DNA of 64,000 nucleotides from Phenylobacterium sp. (GTDB lineage: Bacteria > Pseudomonadota > Alphaproteobacteria > Caulobacterales > Caulobacteraceae), in assembly GCF_022402485.1 (NCBI RefSeq), contig NZ_JAKRSA010000009.1:62001-126000 (forward strand). Direction: 5' to 3'. Both the position numbers and the translations under genes were made by a program. How positions within the stretch are numbered: position 1 is the first letter of the stretch; each line of letters opens with the position of its first letter. A model generated the notes under the pieces. That model ran no database searches, had not been told where the DNA came from, and saw nothing but the letters and a program-made list of their open reading frames with translations. Positions 9,004 through 23,691 of this stretch are shown piece by piece.

Positions 9004-9816
9004 TTGGCCCAGTTCCGTTCACTGCTGTTCACCCCGGCCAATCGCCCCGACCGCTTTGAGCGCGCCCTGGCCAGCGGCGCCGACGCCGTCTGCCTGGACC
9101 TGGAGGATGCCGTGGCCCCGCCCGACAAGGCCCGGGCCCGGACCAGCGCCGTCGAGTTTCTGGCCGGCCGACCGGCCGGTGGCATCCCTGTCGGCGTTCG
9201 CCTCAATGGCCGCACCACCCCGTGGTTCACCGATGACCTGAGGGCCGCTGCCAACGCCCGGGCCGACTTCTTCATGGTGCCCAAGACGGCAGGTGCCCAA
9301 GAGCTCACCATGATGCAGCGGGCCCTGGGCGACGCCCGCCCGCTCTGGCCCCTGGTGGAAACGCCAGAAGGCCTGATGCGCTGCTGGGAAATCGCCGATG
9401 CCCCAGGCGTCGCGGGCGTGCTGTTTGGCGCCTTCGACTTCAGCGCCGAGGTCGGCTGCGACATGAGCTGGGAGCCCCTGCTTTTTGCCCGCAGCCAGAT
9501 CGCGGCGGCCTGCGCCCGGGCGGGCATTCAGGCCCTGGACGCTCCCCCGGCCCTGGTGGGGGAACCTGAGGTCCTGGCGGTGGAGACCGATCGCGCCCGA
9601 AGGCTTGGCTTCACGGGCCGGGCGGCCATCCATCCAGACCAGATTGCCGCGATCCACAGCGCCTACACCCCAAGCCCCGAGGACCTGGCCCGGGCGCAGG
9701 CGGTGATTGAGGCCTTTGACGCCGCCAATGGGGGCCCGGCGCTTTTGAATGGAAGACTGATCGAGCTGCCGGTGGCCCGCGCCGCCCGCAGGATTGTGGA
9801 TCGCGCGAGAGGATGA
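9004..9816 (+). CDS. CitE/HpcH-HpaI family CoA-ester lyase
   Basis: A 270-residue TIM-barrel lyase of the citrate-lyase beta / malyl-CoA lyase group, which cleaves or forms 3-hydroxyacyl-CoA carbon-carbon bonds with Mg2+. Visible family landmarks are RSLLFTPANRP at the N-terminus, CLDLEDAV, the acid residue in VETPEGL, GAFDFSAE, and the C-terminal AIHPDQI. I chose TTG at 9004, four bases after a perfect AGGAGG, because it places RSLLF at the normal N-terminus; the open frame extends to a GTG at 8911 without family similarity. The MaoC gene begins five bases after its stop, so they are co-transcribed. The divergent CoA-transferase probably supplies its CoA ester. Confidence 0.88.
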   Translation: MAQFRSLLFTPANRPDRFERALASGADAVCLDLEDAVAPPDKARARTSAVEFLAGRPAGGIPVGVRLNGRTTPWFTDDLRAAANARADFFMVPKTAGAQELTMMQRALGDARPLWPLVETPEGLMRCWEIADAPGVAGVLFGAFDFSAEVGCDMSWEPLLFARSQIAAACARAGIQALDAPPALVGEPEVLAVETDRARRLGFTGRAAIHPDQIAAIHSAYTPSPEDLARAQAVIEAFDAANGGPALLNGRLIELPVARAARRIVDRARG

Positions 9817-9820
9817 GCCG

Positions 9821-10342
9821 ATGAAGACCGTCAAGGAGGTCGCCCCTGGGCGCTACCGGGAGACCTTTGGCCGCTACTACGACGACTTCGTGGTGGGCGA
9901 TGTCTATGAGCACCGCCCCGGAAAAACGGTGACCGAAGCCGACAACCACCTCTTCACCCTGCTGACCCTCAACACCCACCCGCTGCACTTCGACGCCGAA
10001 TACGGCAAGCACACCGAGTTTGGCCGCAATCTGGTGGTCTCGACCTATACCCTGGCCCTGCTGATCGGCATGAGCGTCAGCGACTGTTCCCAGAAGGCCA
10101 TCGCCAATCTGGGCATGGACGAAGTCAAGTTCCCCGCCCCGGTCTTCGCCGGCGACACCCTCTACGGCGAGAGCGAGGTTCTGGCCAAGCGTGAGAGCAA
10201 GTCCCGGCCGGGCCAGGGGATCGTCACGATCCGGACCCTGGGCAAGAACCAGGACGGCGTGGTGATCGCCACCTTCCGACGCGACATGCTGATCCCCGCC
10301 CGCGGTCAGGCGGTGGAGGACAAGCCGGGCAGCGGCTACTAG
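9821..10342 (+). CDS. MaoC family (hot-dog) dehydratase/hydratase
   Basis: A 173-residue single hot-dog-fold protein of the MaoC/(R)-enoyl-CoA hydratase family. The pattern TEADNHLFTLLTLNTHPLHFD contains the Asp and His of the hydratase site (D-x-x-x-F...N-x-x-P-x-H). ATG at 9821 follows GAGAGG and gives the usual length. It lies five bases behind the CitE-like gene. In comparable clusters a MaoC protein hydrates an unsaturated acyl-CoA (itaconyl- or mesaconyl-CoA) to the substrate of the lyase; that role is inferred from context. Confidence 0.88.
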   Translation: MKTVKEVAPGRYRETFGRYYDDFVVGDVYEHRPGKTVTEADNHLFTLLTLNTHPLHFDAEYGKHTEFGRNLVVSTYTLALLIGMSVSDCSQKAIANLGMDEVKFPAPVFAGDTLYGESEVLAKRESKSRPGQGIVTIRTLGKNQDGVVIATFRRDMLIPARGQAVEDKPGSGY

Positions 10343-10385
10343 TCGCAACTCAAAAATAAGAAGACCGATCAGGGAGAGCGGGACG

Positions 10386-12275
10386 ATGACCACGCCTAAG
10401 GACGCCACAGACGCCACCTTGCAGGCCCAGGCCGCCCTCAAGGCGCGGCTGCCGGTGGAGGATGGTCAGGACTGGGTCGACGCCCGGCGGGGCTATCTGG
10501 GCTCCATTCCCGACGCCAGGATCGAGAACGCCACCGGCGGCGTGGTCTGGAACATGGGGGCGTTTGCCTTCGAGGAGCCCGAGGAGGCACCGCCCACCGT
10601 CAACCCTAGCCTCTGGCGCCAGGCCAGGCTCAATGCCCTGCACGGCCTCTTTGAGGTGACGCCGGGGGTCTATCAGGTCCGGGGCTTTGACCTGTCGAAC
10701 ATCACCTTCATCGAGGGCGAGAAGGGCTACCTCGTCATCGACCCGCTCATCTCGGCCGAGCCGGCGGCCGCAGCCCTGGCGCTCATGCGCCAACATCGCG
10801 GGGACAAGCCGGTCACCGGCGTCATCTACACCCACTCCCATGTGGACCATTATGGCGGGGTGCGCGGGGTGATCTCTGACGCCGACATCGCCGCTGGCAT
10901 GCGGATCATTGCGCCTGAAGGCTTCCTGGAGGAGGCGGTCAGCGAGAACGTGCTGGCGGGCAACGCCATGGGTCGCCGGGCCACCTACATGTACGGTGCC
11001 CTGCTGCCCCGCAATGCCAAGGGCCATGTGGACTCTGGCCTCGGTAAGACCACCTCCATGGGCTCGGTCAGCCTGATCCCTCCCACCGAGAGCATCAGCA
11101 AGACCGGCACAAAGCTGACCATCGACGGGATCGAGATCGAGTTCCAGGTGACCCCGGACACCGAGGCTCCGGCGGAGATGAACTTCTTCTTCCCGCAATT
11201 TGGGGCCCTCTGCATGGCCGAGAACTGCTCCTGCCACCTGCACAACATCTATACCCCCAGGGGTGCCCAGGTCCGCGACGCCAAGCGTTGGGCCTTTTAC
11301 ATCGACGAGGCCGCAGACCTTTTCGCAGACCGGACCAAGGTGCTGTTCGCCAGCCACCACTGGCCCCGCTGGGGGGAGGCAAGGGCCCGGGGCTTCCTGG
11401 CCAAGCAGCGCGATCTCTACAAGTTCATCCACGACCAGACCCTGCGGATGGCCAATCACGGGATGACACCCCTGGAGATCGGCGAGGTGCTCCGACTGCC
11501 GCCGACCCTGGAGGCCGAGTGGTTCACCCGCAGCTACTACGGAACGCTGAACCACAACGCCAAGGCGGTCTATCAGCGCTATCTCGGCTGGTTTGACGGC
11601 AATCCCGCCAACCTCCATCCCCATCCGCCGGTCGAGGCCGGCAAGCGCTATGTGGATCTGGCGGGCGGTGCCGAACCCCTGCTGGCCAAGGCCCGCGAGG
11701 CCTTTGCAGCCGGCGATTATCGCTGGACCGCTCAGCTGGTGAACCACCTGGTCTTCGCCCAGCCCGACCATGCCGAGGCCCGGGAACTGCAGGCCGATGC
11801 CCTGGAGCAGATGGGCTATCAGGCGGAATCGGGACCCTGGCGGGCCTTCTACCTCACCGGGGCCCAGGAACTGCGCCACGTGCGCCCCCCCTCGCCCACC
11901 CCGCGCCAGGGGGCGGCGGGCCAGATCCGTAACCTGCCGGCCGAACAGCTGCTGGACTCCCTGTCGGTGCGCCTGAACGGCGAGCGGGCCGGCGAGGTGA
12001 CTGTGGCCCTCGACATTAGCTTCACCGACACCGGTGAGCGGTTTGGCCTGAGGATCGAGAACGCCGTCCTGCACCACGGCCGTGATCGCGCCGCGCCCGG
12101 CGCAACTCCCGTCCGCCTGACCCGTGGTGCCCTGGTGGCCCTGGTGCTTGGAGAAACCGACCTGGCCGGTGCCATGGCCAAGGGCGAGGTGGAAACCGCC
12201 CGCCCCGACGACCTTGCCGCCCTGCTCGCCTGCCTGGATCGCTTCGAGTTCTGGTTCGAGATTGTCATGCCCTAG
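10386..12275 (+). CDS. Alkyl sulfatase, metallo-beta-lactamase fold (SdsA1-like)
   Basis: A 629-residue class III alkylsulfatase relative. The N-terminal metallo-beta-lactamase domain holds THSHVDHYGG (HxHxDH, zinc ligands at about residue 155), a second metal-site acid in MAENCSCHLHN, and the SHHWPRWG segment. A helical dimerisation domain and a C-terminal SCP2-like domain (about 510-629) for alkyl chain binding follow. These enzymes hydrolyse primary alkyl sulfates such as dodecyl sulfate to alcohol and sulfate. Unlike Pseudomonas SdsA1 no signal peptide is visible, so it may be cytoplasmic. ATG at 10386 with AGGGAG upstream. It starts 43 bases behind the MaoC gene but need not share its function. 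Confidence 0.9.
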   Translation: MTTPKDATDATLQAQAALKARLPVEDGQDWVDARRGYLGSIPDARIENATGGVVWNMGAFAFEEPEEAPPTVNPSLWRQARLNALHGLFEVTPGVYQVRGFDLSNITFIEGEKGYLVIDPLISAEPAAAALALMRQHRGDKPVTGVIYTHSHVDHYGGVRGVISDADIAAGMRIIAPEGFLEEAVSENVLAGNAMGRRATYMYGALLPRNAKGHVDSGLGKTTSMGSVSLIPPTESISKTGTKLTIDGIEIEFQVTPDTEAPAEMNFFFPQFGALCMAENCSCHLHNIYTPRGAQVRDAKRWAFYIDEAADLFADRTKVLFASHHWPRWGEARARGFLAKQRDLYKFIHDQTLRMANHGMTPLEIGEVLRLPPTLEAEWFTRSYYGTLNHNAKAVYQRYLGWFDGNPANLHPHPPVEAGKRYVDLAGGAEPLLAKAREAFAAGDYRWTAQLVNHLVFAQPDHAEARELQADALEQMGYQAESGPWRAFYLTGAQELRHVRPPSPTPRQGAAGQIRNLPAEQLLDSLSVRLNGERAGEVTVALDISFTDTGERFGLRIENAVLHHGRDRAAPGATPVRLTRGALVALVLGETDLAGAMAKGEVETARPDDLAALLACLDRFEFWFEIVMP

Positions 12276-12539
12276 GCGAGACGTTCCGGTGCCTTTTGCC
12301 TCGCGCTGGCCCCCCTGACCCAGGGGCCACGCGACGGATCGTCGCGCATGGTCAATGGGCTCCCCTGAGCCGCAAGCCTGCGTCATCAGCCAGGATTCTG
12401 TTTTTATTGAACTTCTTTCCTGCCGCGCTAGGGGCCGGGCGGAGGTACCGTTCGGCAAGCCTTAAGCCCAAGGCAAGACTTCAGGCCTAGCTCACGGGGG
12501 ACAATCCAAACTGTCCGACCAGAGAGATAGCCGAACACC
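12276..12539. other. 264-base intergenic region with two adjacent hairpins
   Basis: Two perfect 7-base stems lie side by side at 12307-12329 (TGGCCCC / GGGGCCA) and 12330-12346 (CGCGACG / CGTCGCG, loop GAT). They could end transcription of the sulfatase gene, but no T run follows. Downstream, the AT-richer stretch at 12398-12420 may carry the promoter of the porin gene. Confidence 0.3.
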
Positions 12540-13940
12540 ATGCCACTGCGGAGCTCCTTCGCCACCGCCACCGCCCTCCTGGTCCTGGCCAGCGGCCTGG
12601 CCACCAGCCCGGCTGCGGCACAATCCAAGCCCTGGACCCTGCATGACGCGGTTGGCGCCCCAGACAATCTGAAGCTCTCGGGATCGGTTCGGGCCCGCTA
12701 CGAGAGCCTGGAGGGCCAATACCGCCCAGCCTTGGGCGATGGTTCTGACCAAGGCTTGCTCTTGCGCGCGACCCTGTTTGCCGAGCTGGATCTCTCGCCC
12801 GTCCGGATCGGCGGCGAGCTGATCGACGCCCGCGCCTTTCTCAACGACAGCGGCTCCCCAACCGGCGTCGCTGACGTCAATGCCCTGGAGCTGATCCAGG
12901 CCTATGTGGCCGCCGATGTGAACGACCTGTTTGTCGAGGGTGCCAAGGGTTCGCTTACCCTTGGCCGCTTCACCATGGACCTGGGCTCTCGCCGCCTCGT
13001 GGGTCGCTCGGCCTATGGCAACTCCACCAACGCCATGGCCGGGGTCCGGGGGGAATGGAGCGCCAAATCGGCCGGGTCTGCGACCCTGTTCTACAGCTAT
13101 CTGTCCCAGCGTCGCCCCTCAGACCGGGTCAGCATTCTCGACAACGAGATCGAGGCCGACCGTCACACCGATGACCTGATCCTGGCCGGCGCCTTCTACA
13201 CGGCCCCCAAGCTGGCGGACGGCAGCCAGCTGGAGCTCTATGGCTTCCGCCTGGAGGAGGACGACTCCCCAACCATGGCCACCCGCAATCGTCAGCTGAC
13301 CACCCTTGGGGGCCGCATCCTACGCAACCCCTCCCCCGGCAAGTGGGACTACGAAGTTGAGGGCGCCTGGCAGACCGGCACGGCCCGCAACTCCACCAGC
13401 GCCGCAGATCGCCGCGACCTCGATGTGGACGCCCAGCTCCTGCACCTGGAGGTCGGTCGGACCTTCAAGGCGCCCTGGTCGCCGCGGATCACCGTGGAAT
13501 ACGACTTCGCCAGCGGCGACAAGAGCAGCGCCGATGGGGACTTTAACCGCTTTGACGGCCTGATCGGCCCCCGGCGCACCGACTTTGGCCCCACCAGCGG
13601 ATACGGCCCCATTGGCCGGTCCAACATCAACTCACCGGGGGTGCGGTTTGAAGTGGTTCCCAACCCGCGCTGGGACGCCATGATCTTCTACCGCGCCATG
13701 TGGCTGGATGAGGCTGGCGACGCCTTCGCCAATACCGGGGTCCGCGACGCCTCGGGCCGCGCCGGCGACTTTGCGGGTCATCAGGTCGAGGCCCGCGCCC
13801 GCTACTGGATCGTACCGAAGGCCACCCGGCTGGACATGGGCGTCGCCACCCTGATCAACGGCGAGTTCCTGGATAAGGCGCCTAACGCCACGGGCGGCGA
13901 GCCCCTCTATGGCTATTTCGAGGTCACCCAGACCTTCTGA
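12540..13940 (+). CDS. Alginate-export-like outer membrane beta-barrel channel
   Basis: A 466-residue secreted outer-membrane protein. A signal peptide (about residues 1-28, ending SPAAAQS) is followed by KLSGSVRARYESLEGQYR and repeated amphipathic beta strands, and the chain ends in a C-terminal Phe (EVTQTF), the usual signal for outer-membrane insertion. The central part (GRFTMDLGSRRLVGRSAYGN) matches the AlgE-type alginate-export domain, which in non-alginate bacteria forms general anion or organic-acid channels. ATG at 12540 with AGAGAG upstream. Proximity to the sulfatase suggests, but does not prove, a role in uptake of a charged substrate. Confidence 0.85.
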   Translation: MPLRSSFATATALLVLASGLATSPAAAQSKPWTLHDAVGAPDNLKLSGSVRARYESLEGQYRPALGDGSDQGLLLRATLFAELDLSPVRIGGELIDARAFLNDSGSPTGVADVNALELIQAYVAADVNDLFVEGAKGSLTLGRFTMDLGSRRLVGRSAYGNSTNAMAGVRGEWSAKSAGSATLFYSYLSQRRPSDRVSILDNEIEADRHTDDLILAGAFYTAPKLADGSQLELYGFRLEEDDSPTMATRNRQLTTLGGRILRNPSPGKWDYEVEGAWQTGTARNSTSAADRRDLDVDAQLLHLEVGRTFKAPWSPRITVEYDFASGDKSSADGDFNRFDGLIGPRRTDFGPTSGYGPIGRSNINSPGVRFEVVPNPRWDAMIFYRAMWLDEAGDAFANTGVRDASGRAGDFAGHQVEARARYWIVPKATRLDMGVATLINGEFLDKAPNATGGEPLYGYFEVTQTF

Positions 13941-14125
13941 AGGACCGCAGTCCTCCCAAAACCCCTTGAGGGGCGGGGTCAGGGGTTCTGCGGAACCCCA
14001 TGGCTCCGCCCTTCTTTTTTGGGTTCAGAGTCTTGAGTGTGGATGAACCGCGACAGGCCATGGCGGCGAGGCCTGCGGCGCCCCATTTCAGGTCGAGTGA
14101 ATCATCATGCTCTCGGAGACGCCCC

Positions 14126-14647
14126 TTGGCCCTGACCCTCTATGACGCCTCGATCCCGGTTTACGTACAGATGCTGCGCAACCTCGCCGCCCTGCTGGAC
14201 AAGGCCGAGGCCCACGCCACAGCCACGGGGATGCCGCTCAGCGAGCTTGCCGAGGCGCGCCTGGTGCCAGACATGCATTCCCTGATCGGTCAGGTGCAGT
14301 TGGCCAGCGACGCCGCCATACGAGGTGCCGCCCGGCTGGCGGGGGTCACGCCGCCATCCATGCCTGACACCGAAACTACCTATGCGGACCTGAAGGCGCG
14401 GGTCGAAGCCACCCTGGCCTTCGTAAAGGGCATCACCCCAGATCAGATCAGCGATGACCTTGAGCGGATCATAGAACTGCCCATGCCCCGCGGTGCCTTC
14501 ACATTCACGGCCAAGGATTTCGTGTTCACCTATTCGGTGCCGAACTTCCTGTTCCACGTCTCCATGGCCTACGCCCTGCTCCGCCACAAAGGCGCACCCA
14601 TCGGCAAGATGGACTATCTGGCCGGCGGGCGGGCACCTGCCGCCTGA
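14126..14647 (+). CDS. DUF1993 family protein
   Basis: A 173-residue protein of the DUF1993 family (helical, DinB-like four-helix bundle), function unknown. The N-terminal [23 protein letters not shown], the central [24 protein letters not shown] pattern and the C-terminal [25 protein letters not shown] are typical. The start is TTG at 14126 with GGAGA six bases before it; the open frame runs back to 14000 but the added residues are not family-like. Monocistronic, followed by a strong hairpin terminator and convergent with gltD. Confidence 0.85.
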   Translation: MALTLYDASIPVYVQMLRNLAALLDKAEAHATATGMPLSELAEARLVPDMHSLIGQVQLASDAAIRGAARLAGVTPPSMPDTETTYADLKARVEATLAFVKGITPDQISDDLERIIELPMPRGAFTFTAKDFVFTYSVPNFLFHVSMAYALLRHKGAPIGKMDYLAGGRAPAA

Positions 14648-14664
14648 TCTCGCCTGAAACGAAA

Positions 14665-14694
14665 AGAGGCGGCCAGGGGTCCCTGGCCGCCTCT
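14665..14694. terminator. Bidirectional rho-independent terminator between DUF1993 gene and gltD
   Basis: A perfect 14-base stem, AGAGGCGGCCAGGG (14665-14678) and CCCTGGCCGCCTCT (14681-14694), with a tight loop. On the minus strand it is followed by TTTCGTTTC, so it best fits the end of gltBD; on the plus strand the tail is CTCTGTT. Confidence 0.85.
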
Positions 14695-14727
14695 CTCTGT
14701 TCGGTTGGCGCAAGTCCTCCGCTTGCC

Positions 14728-16179
<1,452 letters not shown>

Positions 16180-16201
16180 GATGATACTCCGATCTTCAGA
16201 C

Positions 16202-20848
<4,647 letters not shown>

Positions 20849-21207
20849 TTGGACTCCCTTCCACTTGCTACGGGCGCACGTCGGCGCGGCCCGGATGGGC
20901 CGTTTGGGACGCGCGTTGGAACCGCGCATTTACCCGGCAAGAACAGCCCTTGTCGATGGGGCAGACGCGCCGGAATTGAAATGATCTTCCAAGTTGCGCC
21001 CTCAAGAGGCGCTCAATCGCCCCCAGGCCCGACTTTTAGACCGCGGAACCCATAGAGCCACATGGCACCAGATAGGGGGCAGCGGGACGGAATTGAAGCC
21101 AGGCGTCCTCGGTCCAGACTGAACGCCTTGCAAATCATTTGAGGATGCGATTGGAGACCGGCGCGTTCCTGCGCTATTTTCCTCCCATCGAACTTGAGGA
21201 GTGCCTG
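20849..21207. other. 359-base divergent intergenic region upstream of gltB
   Basis: No gene recognised. It should contain the gltB promoter (minus strand) and that of the small plus-strand gene at 21208. Two short perfect hairpins are visible: CGGCCC-GGAT-GGGCCG at 20887-20902 and GCGCC...GGCGC at 20996-21012. Either could lie in the gltB leader. No tRNA-like structure was found. Confidence 0.5.
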
Positions 21208-21546
21208 ATGACCGACCAGATCGAACGGCCCTGGGCCCTGATGCGCCATCACGCCGGTTGGGCCGACGTCTTCCATATCGAGAAGGAAGCCGGCGACTCG
21301 GTGACAGGCTTTTATCCTGACCGCGAAACCGTCGGGCCGCCGGTGAGCTATTCCGTGCGTGCGGTGCTCGCCCGCTTCCCGACCATGGAAGCCGCCCGGG
21401 CCGCCCGGGAAGGCGCGGTGTCCGAATGGCGCAAGCATGACGCCGGCGTTCAGGAGGCTGAGGAAAAACTCCGCGCCGCCGAGAAGGCCCGGGAAGACGC
21501 CTGGCTGGGCTGCCTGCGTGAGGCCGCCGACCGCTCGGTTGGCTGA
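21208..21546 (+). CDS. Small conserved protein with C-terminal coiled coil, function unknown
   Basis: A 112-residue cytoplasmic protein with no family I can name. The N-terminal half (about 1-60) looks globular, with several aromatic residues (WALMRHHAGWADVFHIEKE). The C-terminal half (about 65-105) is a charged Ala/Glu/Arg-rich helix, RAAREGAVSEWRKHDAGVQE, likely a coiled coil. ATG at 21208 has an excellent GAGGAG site seven bases upstream, so it is surely translated; an earlier ATG at 21139 has none. Monocistronic, followed by a hairpin terminator. Confidence 0.75.
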   Translation: MTDQIERPWALMRHHAGWADVFHIEKEAGDSVTGFYPDRETVGPPVSYSVRAVLARFPTMEAARAAREGAVSEWRKHDAGVQEAEEKLRAAEKAREDAWLGCLREAADRSVG

Positions 21547-21572
21547 GACCGACCTGAACCAAGGTGATGACA

Positions 21573-21598
21573 GACCCCGTCGCTGGTGCGGCGGGGTC
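21573..21598 (+). terminator. Rho-independent-like terminator
   Basis: GACCCCGTCGC (21573-21583) pairs with GCGGCGGGGTC (21588-21598) with one mismatch around the loop TGGT, followed by TTCCATTCC. It ends the small gene at 21546 and separates it from the convergent sugar transferase gene. Confidence 0.7.
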
Positions 21599-21616
21599 TT
21601 CCATTCCCAGTTGGGC

Positions 21617-22180
21617 CTAGTGCGAGACCCCCCGGGCCGATAGGGCGGCACGCAGGGTGATCAGAATGATGCGGATGTCGAAGGCCAGGGTCTGGCGCTC
21701 GGCATACTCAGCGTCCATGCGGACCTTGTCGGGGATGGGCAGGTCGTCGCGGCCATTGATCTGTGCCCAGCCAGTGACCCCAGGCCTCAGGCGGTGAACC
21801 CCGGCCTCTGTCCGAAGGGCCACCAGGTCGTCCTGGTTGAACAGGGCCGGCCGGGGACCGACCAGGCTCATCTGGCCGATCAGGACACTCCAGAGCTGGG
21901 GGAACTCGTCCAGGCTGGTGCGCCGCAGAACTCGGCCAATCGGGGTGATCCATTGCTCTGGATGGTCCAGCAGATGGGTGGCCACATCAGGCGTGTCGGT
22001 GCGCATGCTGCGGAACTTGGGCATCAGGAAGATCACATTGTCGCGGCCCACCCGCCGGGACCAGTGGATCGCCGGCCCGGGAGAGGTCAGCCGAACCGCC
22101 AGACCCAGGGCCAGCAACAGCGGCCACAGGAGCAACAGCCCTGACAGGGCCGCGATCAGATCGAACAGACGCTTGATCAA
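21617..22180 (-). CDS. Bacterial sugar transferase (polyprenyl-phosphate hexose-1-phosphate transferase core)
   Basis: A 187-residue monotopic phosphoglycosyl transferase of the WbaP/PglC/HfsE group. It starts MIKRLFDL, has one hydrophobic re-entrant helix (about 8-30), then KFRSMRT, LRRTSLDEFPQLWSVLIG (catalytic Asp-Glu) and MSLVGPRP, and ends with PGVTGWAQINGR. Such proteins transfer a sugar phosphate from a nucleotide sugar to undecaprenyl phosphate, starting capsule, holdfast or exopolysaccharide repeat units. It is a short form without the N-terminal multi-membrane domain of WcaJ. The only suitable start is TTG at 22180. No other polysaccharide genes are adjacent, so its pathway is unknown. 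Confidence 0.9.
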   Translation of the reverse strand: MIKRLFDLIAALSGLLLLWPLLLALGLAVRLTSPGPAIHWSRRVGRDNVIFLMPKFRSMRTDTPDVATHLLDHPEQWITPIGRVLRRTSLDEFPQLWSVLIGQMSLVGPRPALFNQDDLVALRTEAGVHRLRPGVTGWAQINGRDDLPIPDKVRMDAEYAERQTLAFDIRIILITLRAALSARGVSH

Positions 22181-22234
22181 GACGGCCCACGCCCCCGGTT
22201 CATCCCCAGCGCCCTGGCTTATCGCGGCAGGGCC

Positions 22235-23065
22235 TCAGACTCCAGCCAGGGGCCAGACTTGGCCACGCCCGTCCTCGCCGCCATCGGCCACCCAGGCGCA
22301 GGCCTCGGCAAGGACCGGCTCAAGTCCGTCTGGCGCATTGATCAGCACCAGGGCGCAGCCGTTCATCTTCATGGGATCAGTCAGGGGCCGCATCCGCACC
22401 TCGGCCACCAGCAGGGCTGCGGGCTCGCAGGCGTCCTCCAGGTCACGGAGGAAGCCGTCAAAGGTCTCAAGATCCTTCAGGGGCAGCCAGATCAGGAACA
22501 TCGTCTTGGGCGCGCGGGCCAGCACCGTTCCGGCCAGGGCTGCGATCCGGCCATAGTCATCGGCCTTTTCAAACGGCGGATCGACCAGGATCAGGGTGCG
22601 CTGGCCAGGACGGACGGCCTCAGCAGCTGCCGCAAAGCCGTCCGCGCAAAGGGTCGCAACCCCCGGCACCGATCCCAGCACAGCGGCAAGCCGCTCATGT
22701 TCCTGCGGCTGCATCTCGCAGGCCAGGTAGGAGTCTCCAGGCCGCAGGCCTCGGGCGATCAGCCAGGGCGAGCCGGGATAGAGCCAGGTCTCGCCCCCGT
22801 CATTGGCGGCAGCGACCTCGTCAGCCAGGGCCAACAGGGCAGCAGGCGGGGTGGCCTGCCCCATCAGCCGCATGACCCCGGCCTGAGCCTCGCCTGAGCG
22901 CGTCGCCTCCGGGCCCCGAAGGTCATAGAGGCCCGACCCCGCATGGGTGTCGATAACCCTCAGGGGCGCCTTGTCGGCCCTCAGCGACGCCAGCAGGCGC
23001 AGAAGAGCGGCATGCTTGATCAGGTCCGCGAAATTGCCGGCATGGAAGGCATGACGATAGTTCAA
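22235..23065 (-). CDS. rlmJ: 23S rRNA (adenine(2030)-N(6))-methyltransferase
   Basis: A 276-residue S-adenosylmethionine-dependent RNA methyltransferase that modifies A2030 of 23S rRNA. MNYRHAFHAGNFADLIKHA at the N-terminus is nearly diagnostic for RlmJ; the SAM-binding site is near IDTHAGSGLYDL, and the catalytic DPPF motif is in LILVDPPFEKADD. The start is TTG at 23065 with GAGG five bases upstream. Lies 54 bases upstream of the sugar transferase on the same strand; the functions are unrelated. Confidence 0.95.
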   Translation of the reverse strand: MNYRHAFHAGNFADLIKHAALLRLLASLRADKAPLRVIDTHAGSGLYDLRGPEATRSGEAQAGVMRLMGQATPPAALLALADEVAAANDGGETWLYPGSPWLIARGLRPGDSYLACEMQPQEHERLAAVLGSVPGVATLCADGFAAAAEAVRPGQRTLILVDPPFEKADDYGRIAALAGTVLARAPKTMFLIWLPLKDLETFDGFLRDLEDACEPAALLVAEVRMRPLTDPMKMNGCALVLINAPDGLEPVLAEACAWVADGGEDGRGQVWPLAGV

Positions 23066-23194
23066 GGCGACCTCGGCGGCGGGGAACGTCCCCGCCGTCC
23101 TAGAGCCTTTGCAGGCAAGATGAAATCATCGCGCCGGCCAAAAGACGCCGAGGCTTTGACCTTCAGAGCCGCCGCGAGGCTGACCCCGGGCCGA

Positions 23195-23596
23195 TCACTT
23201 GCAGAACTTGACCCTGAAGTCGTCGGGCACGCCCCCCGGCGATATGGCGTTCATCCCCGCCGGGGTAGAGTCGGCGACCCCAGGGACGACGACGCCGGCG
23301 GCGGTGTAGGCAGTGTAGTCGGCGTGGGCATAGGTCTTGGCCGCACAGTCGATGGTCATCTTGACGGTGTAATAGCCCATGAGCCGTCCATCGGGCAGCT
23401 CGCCCGGGGTGGCGTAACTGATCTTCTCCAGGAAGGTGACCACCCCATTCTCATGCTTGACTGTCAGGGGGTTGTAGCTGGCGGTCATGCCATCCCCCGA
23501 CCCCAGTTCCTCCCAGAGATAGGTCGACTGGGCCGCGACGGTTCCCGCCGTTGCCAGGGTCAGGACAAGGGCGAGGGGAGCTAGAACAACCTTCAT
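23195..23596 (-). CDS. Small secreted protein, surface-adhesin-E-like
   Basis: A 133-residue protein with a clear signal peptide (residues 1-22, MKVVLAPLALVLTLATAGTV, cleaved near AAQ). The mature part has a short beta-rich domain with two cysteines (IDCAAKTY and the C-terminal FC) that probably form a disulfide. The layout, with a central IDC motif and C-terminal Cys, resembles surface-adhesin-E-type domains, but I am not sure of the family. ATG at 23596 with CGGAGA upstream. It is last in a possible minus-strand group behind the secreted protein at 23692-24432 and the TonB-dependent receptor. Confidence 0.6.
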   Translation of the reverse strand: MKVVLAPLALVLTLATAGTVAAQSTYLWEELGSGDGMTASYNPLTVKHENGVVTFLEKISYATPGELPDGRLMGYYTVKMTIDCAAKTYAHADYTAYTAAGVVVPGVADSTPAGMNAISPGGVPDDFRVKFCK

Positions 23597-23691
23597 GAAC
23601 GTCTCCGATCTGGGTTTCAAACTAAGCTGCGGGGGCCGCGCCATGACTGGGCGCAAGGCGCCGGCCAGTCGGCCAGATCACTGAACTTGGA

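Noticed and set aside
10350-12458. Very long minus-strand open frame opposite the alkyl sulfatase
   Set aside because: Shadow frame caused by high GC; no domain similarity, while the plus strand encodes a complete enzyme.
20940-21060. Possible tRNA-like folding in the gltB upstream region
   Set aside because: No T-loop GTTCRA motif or cloverleaf could be assembled on either strand.
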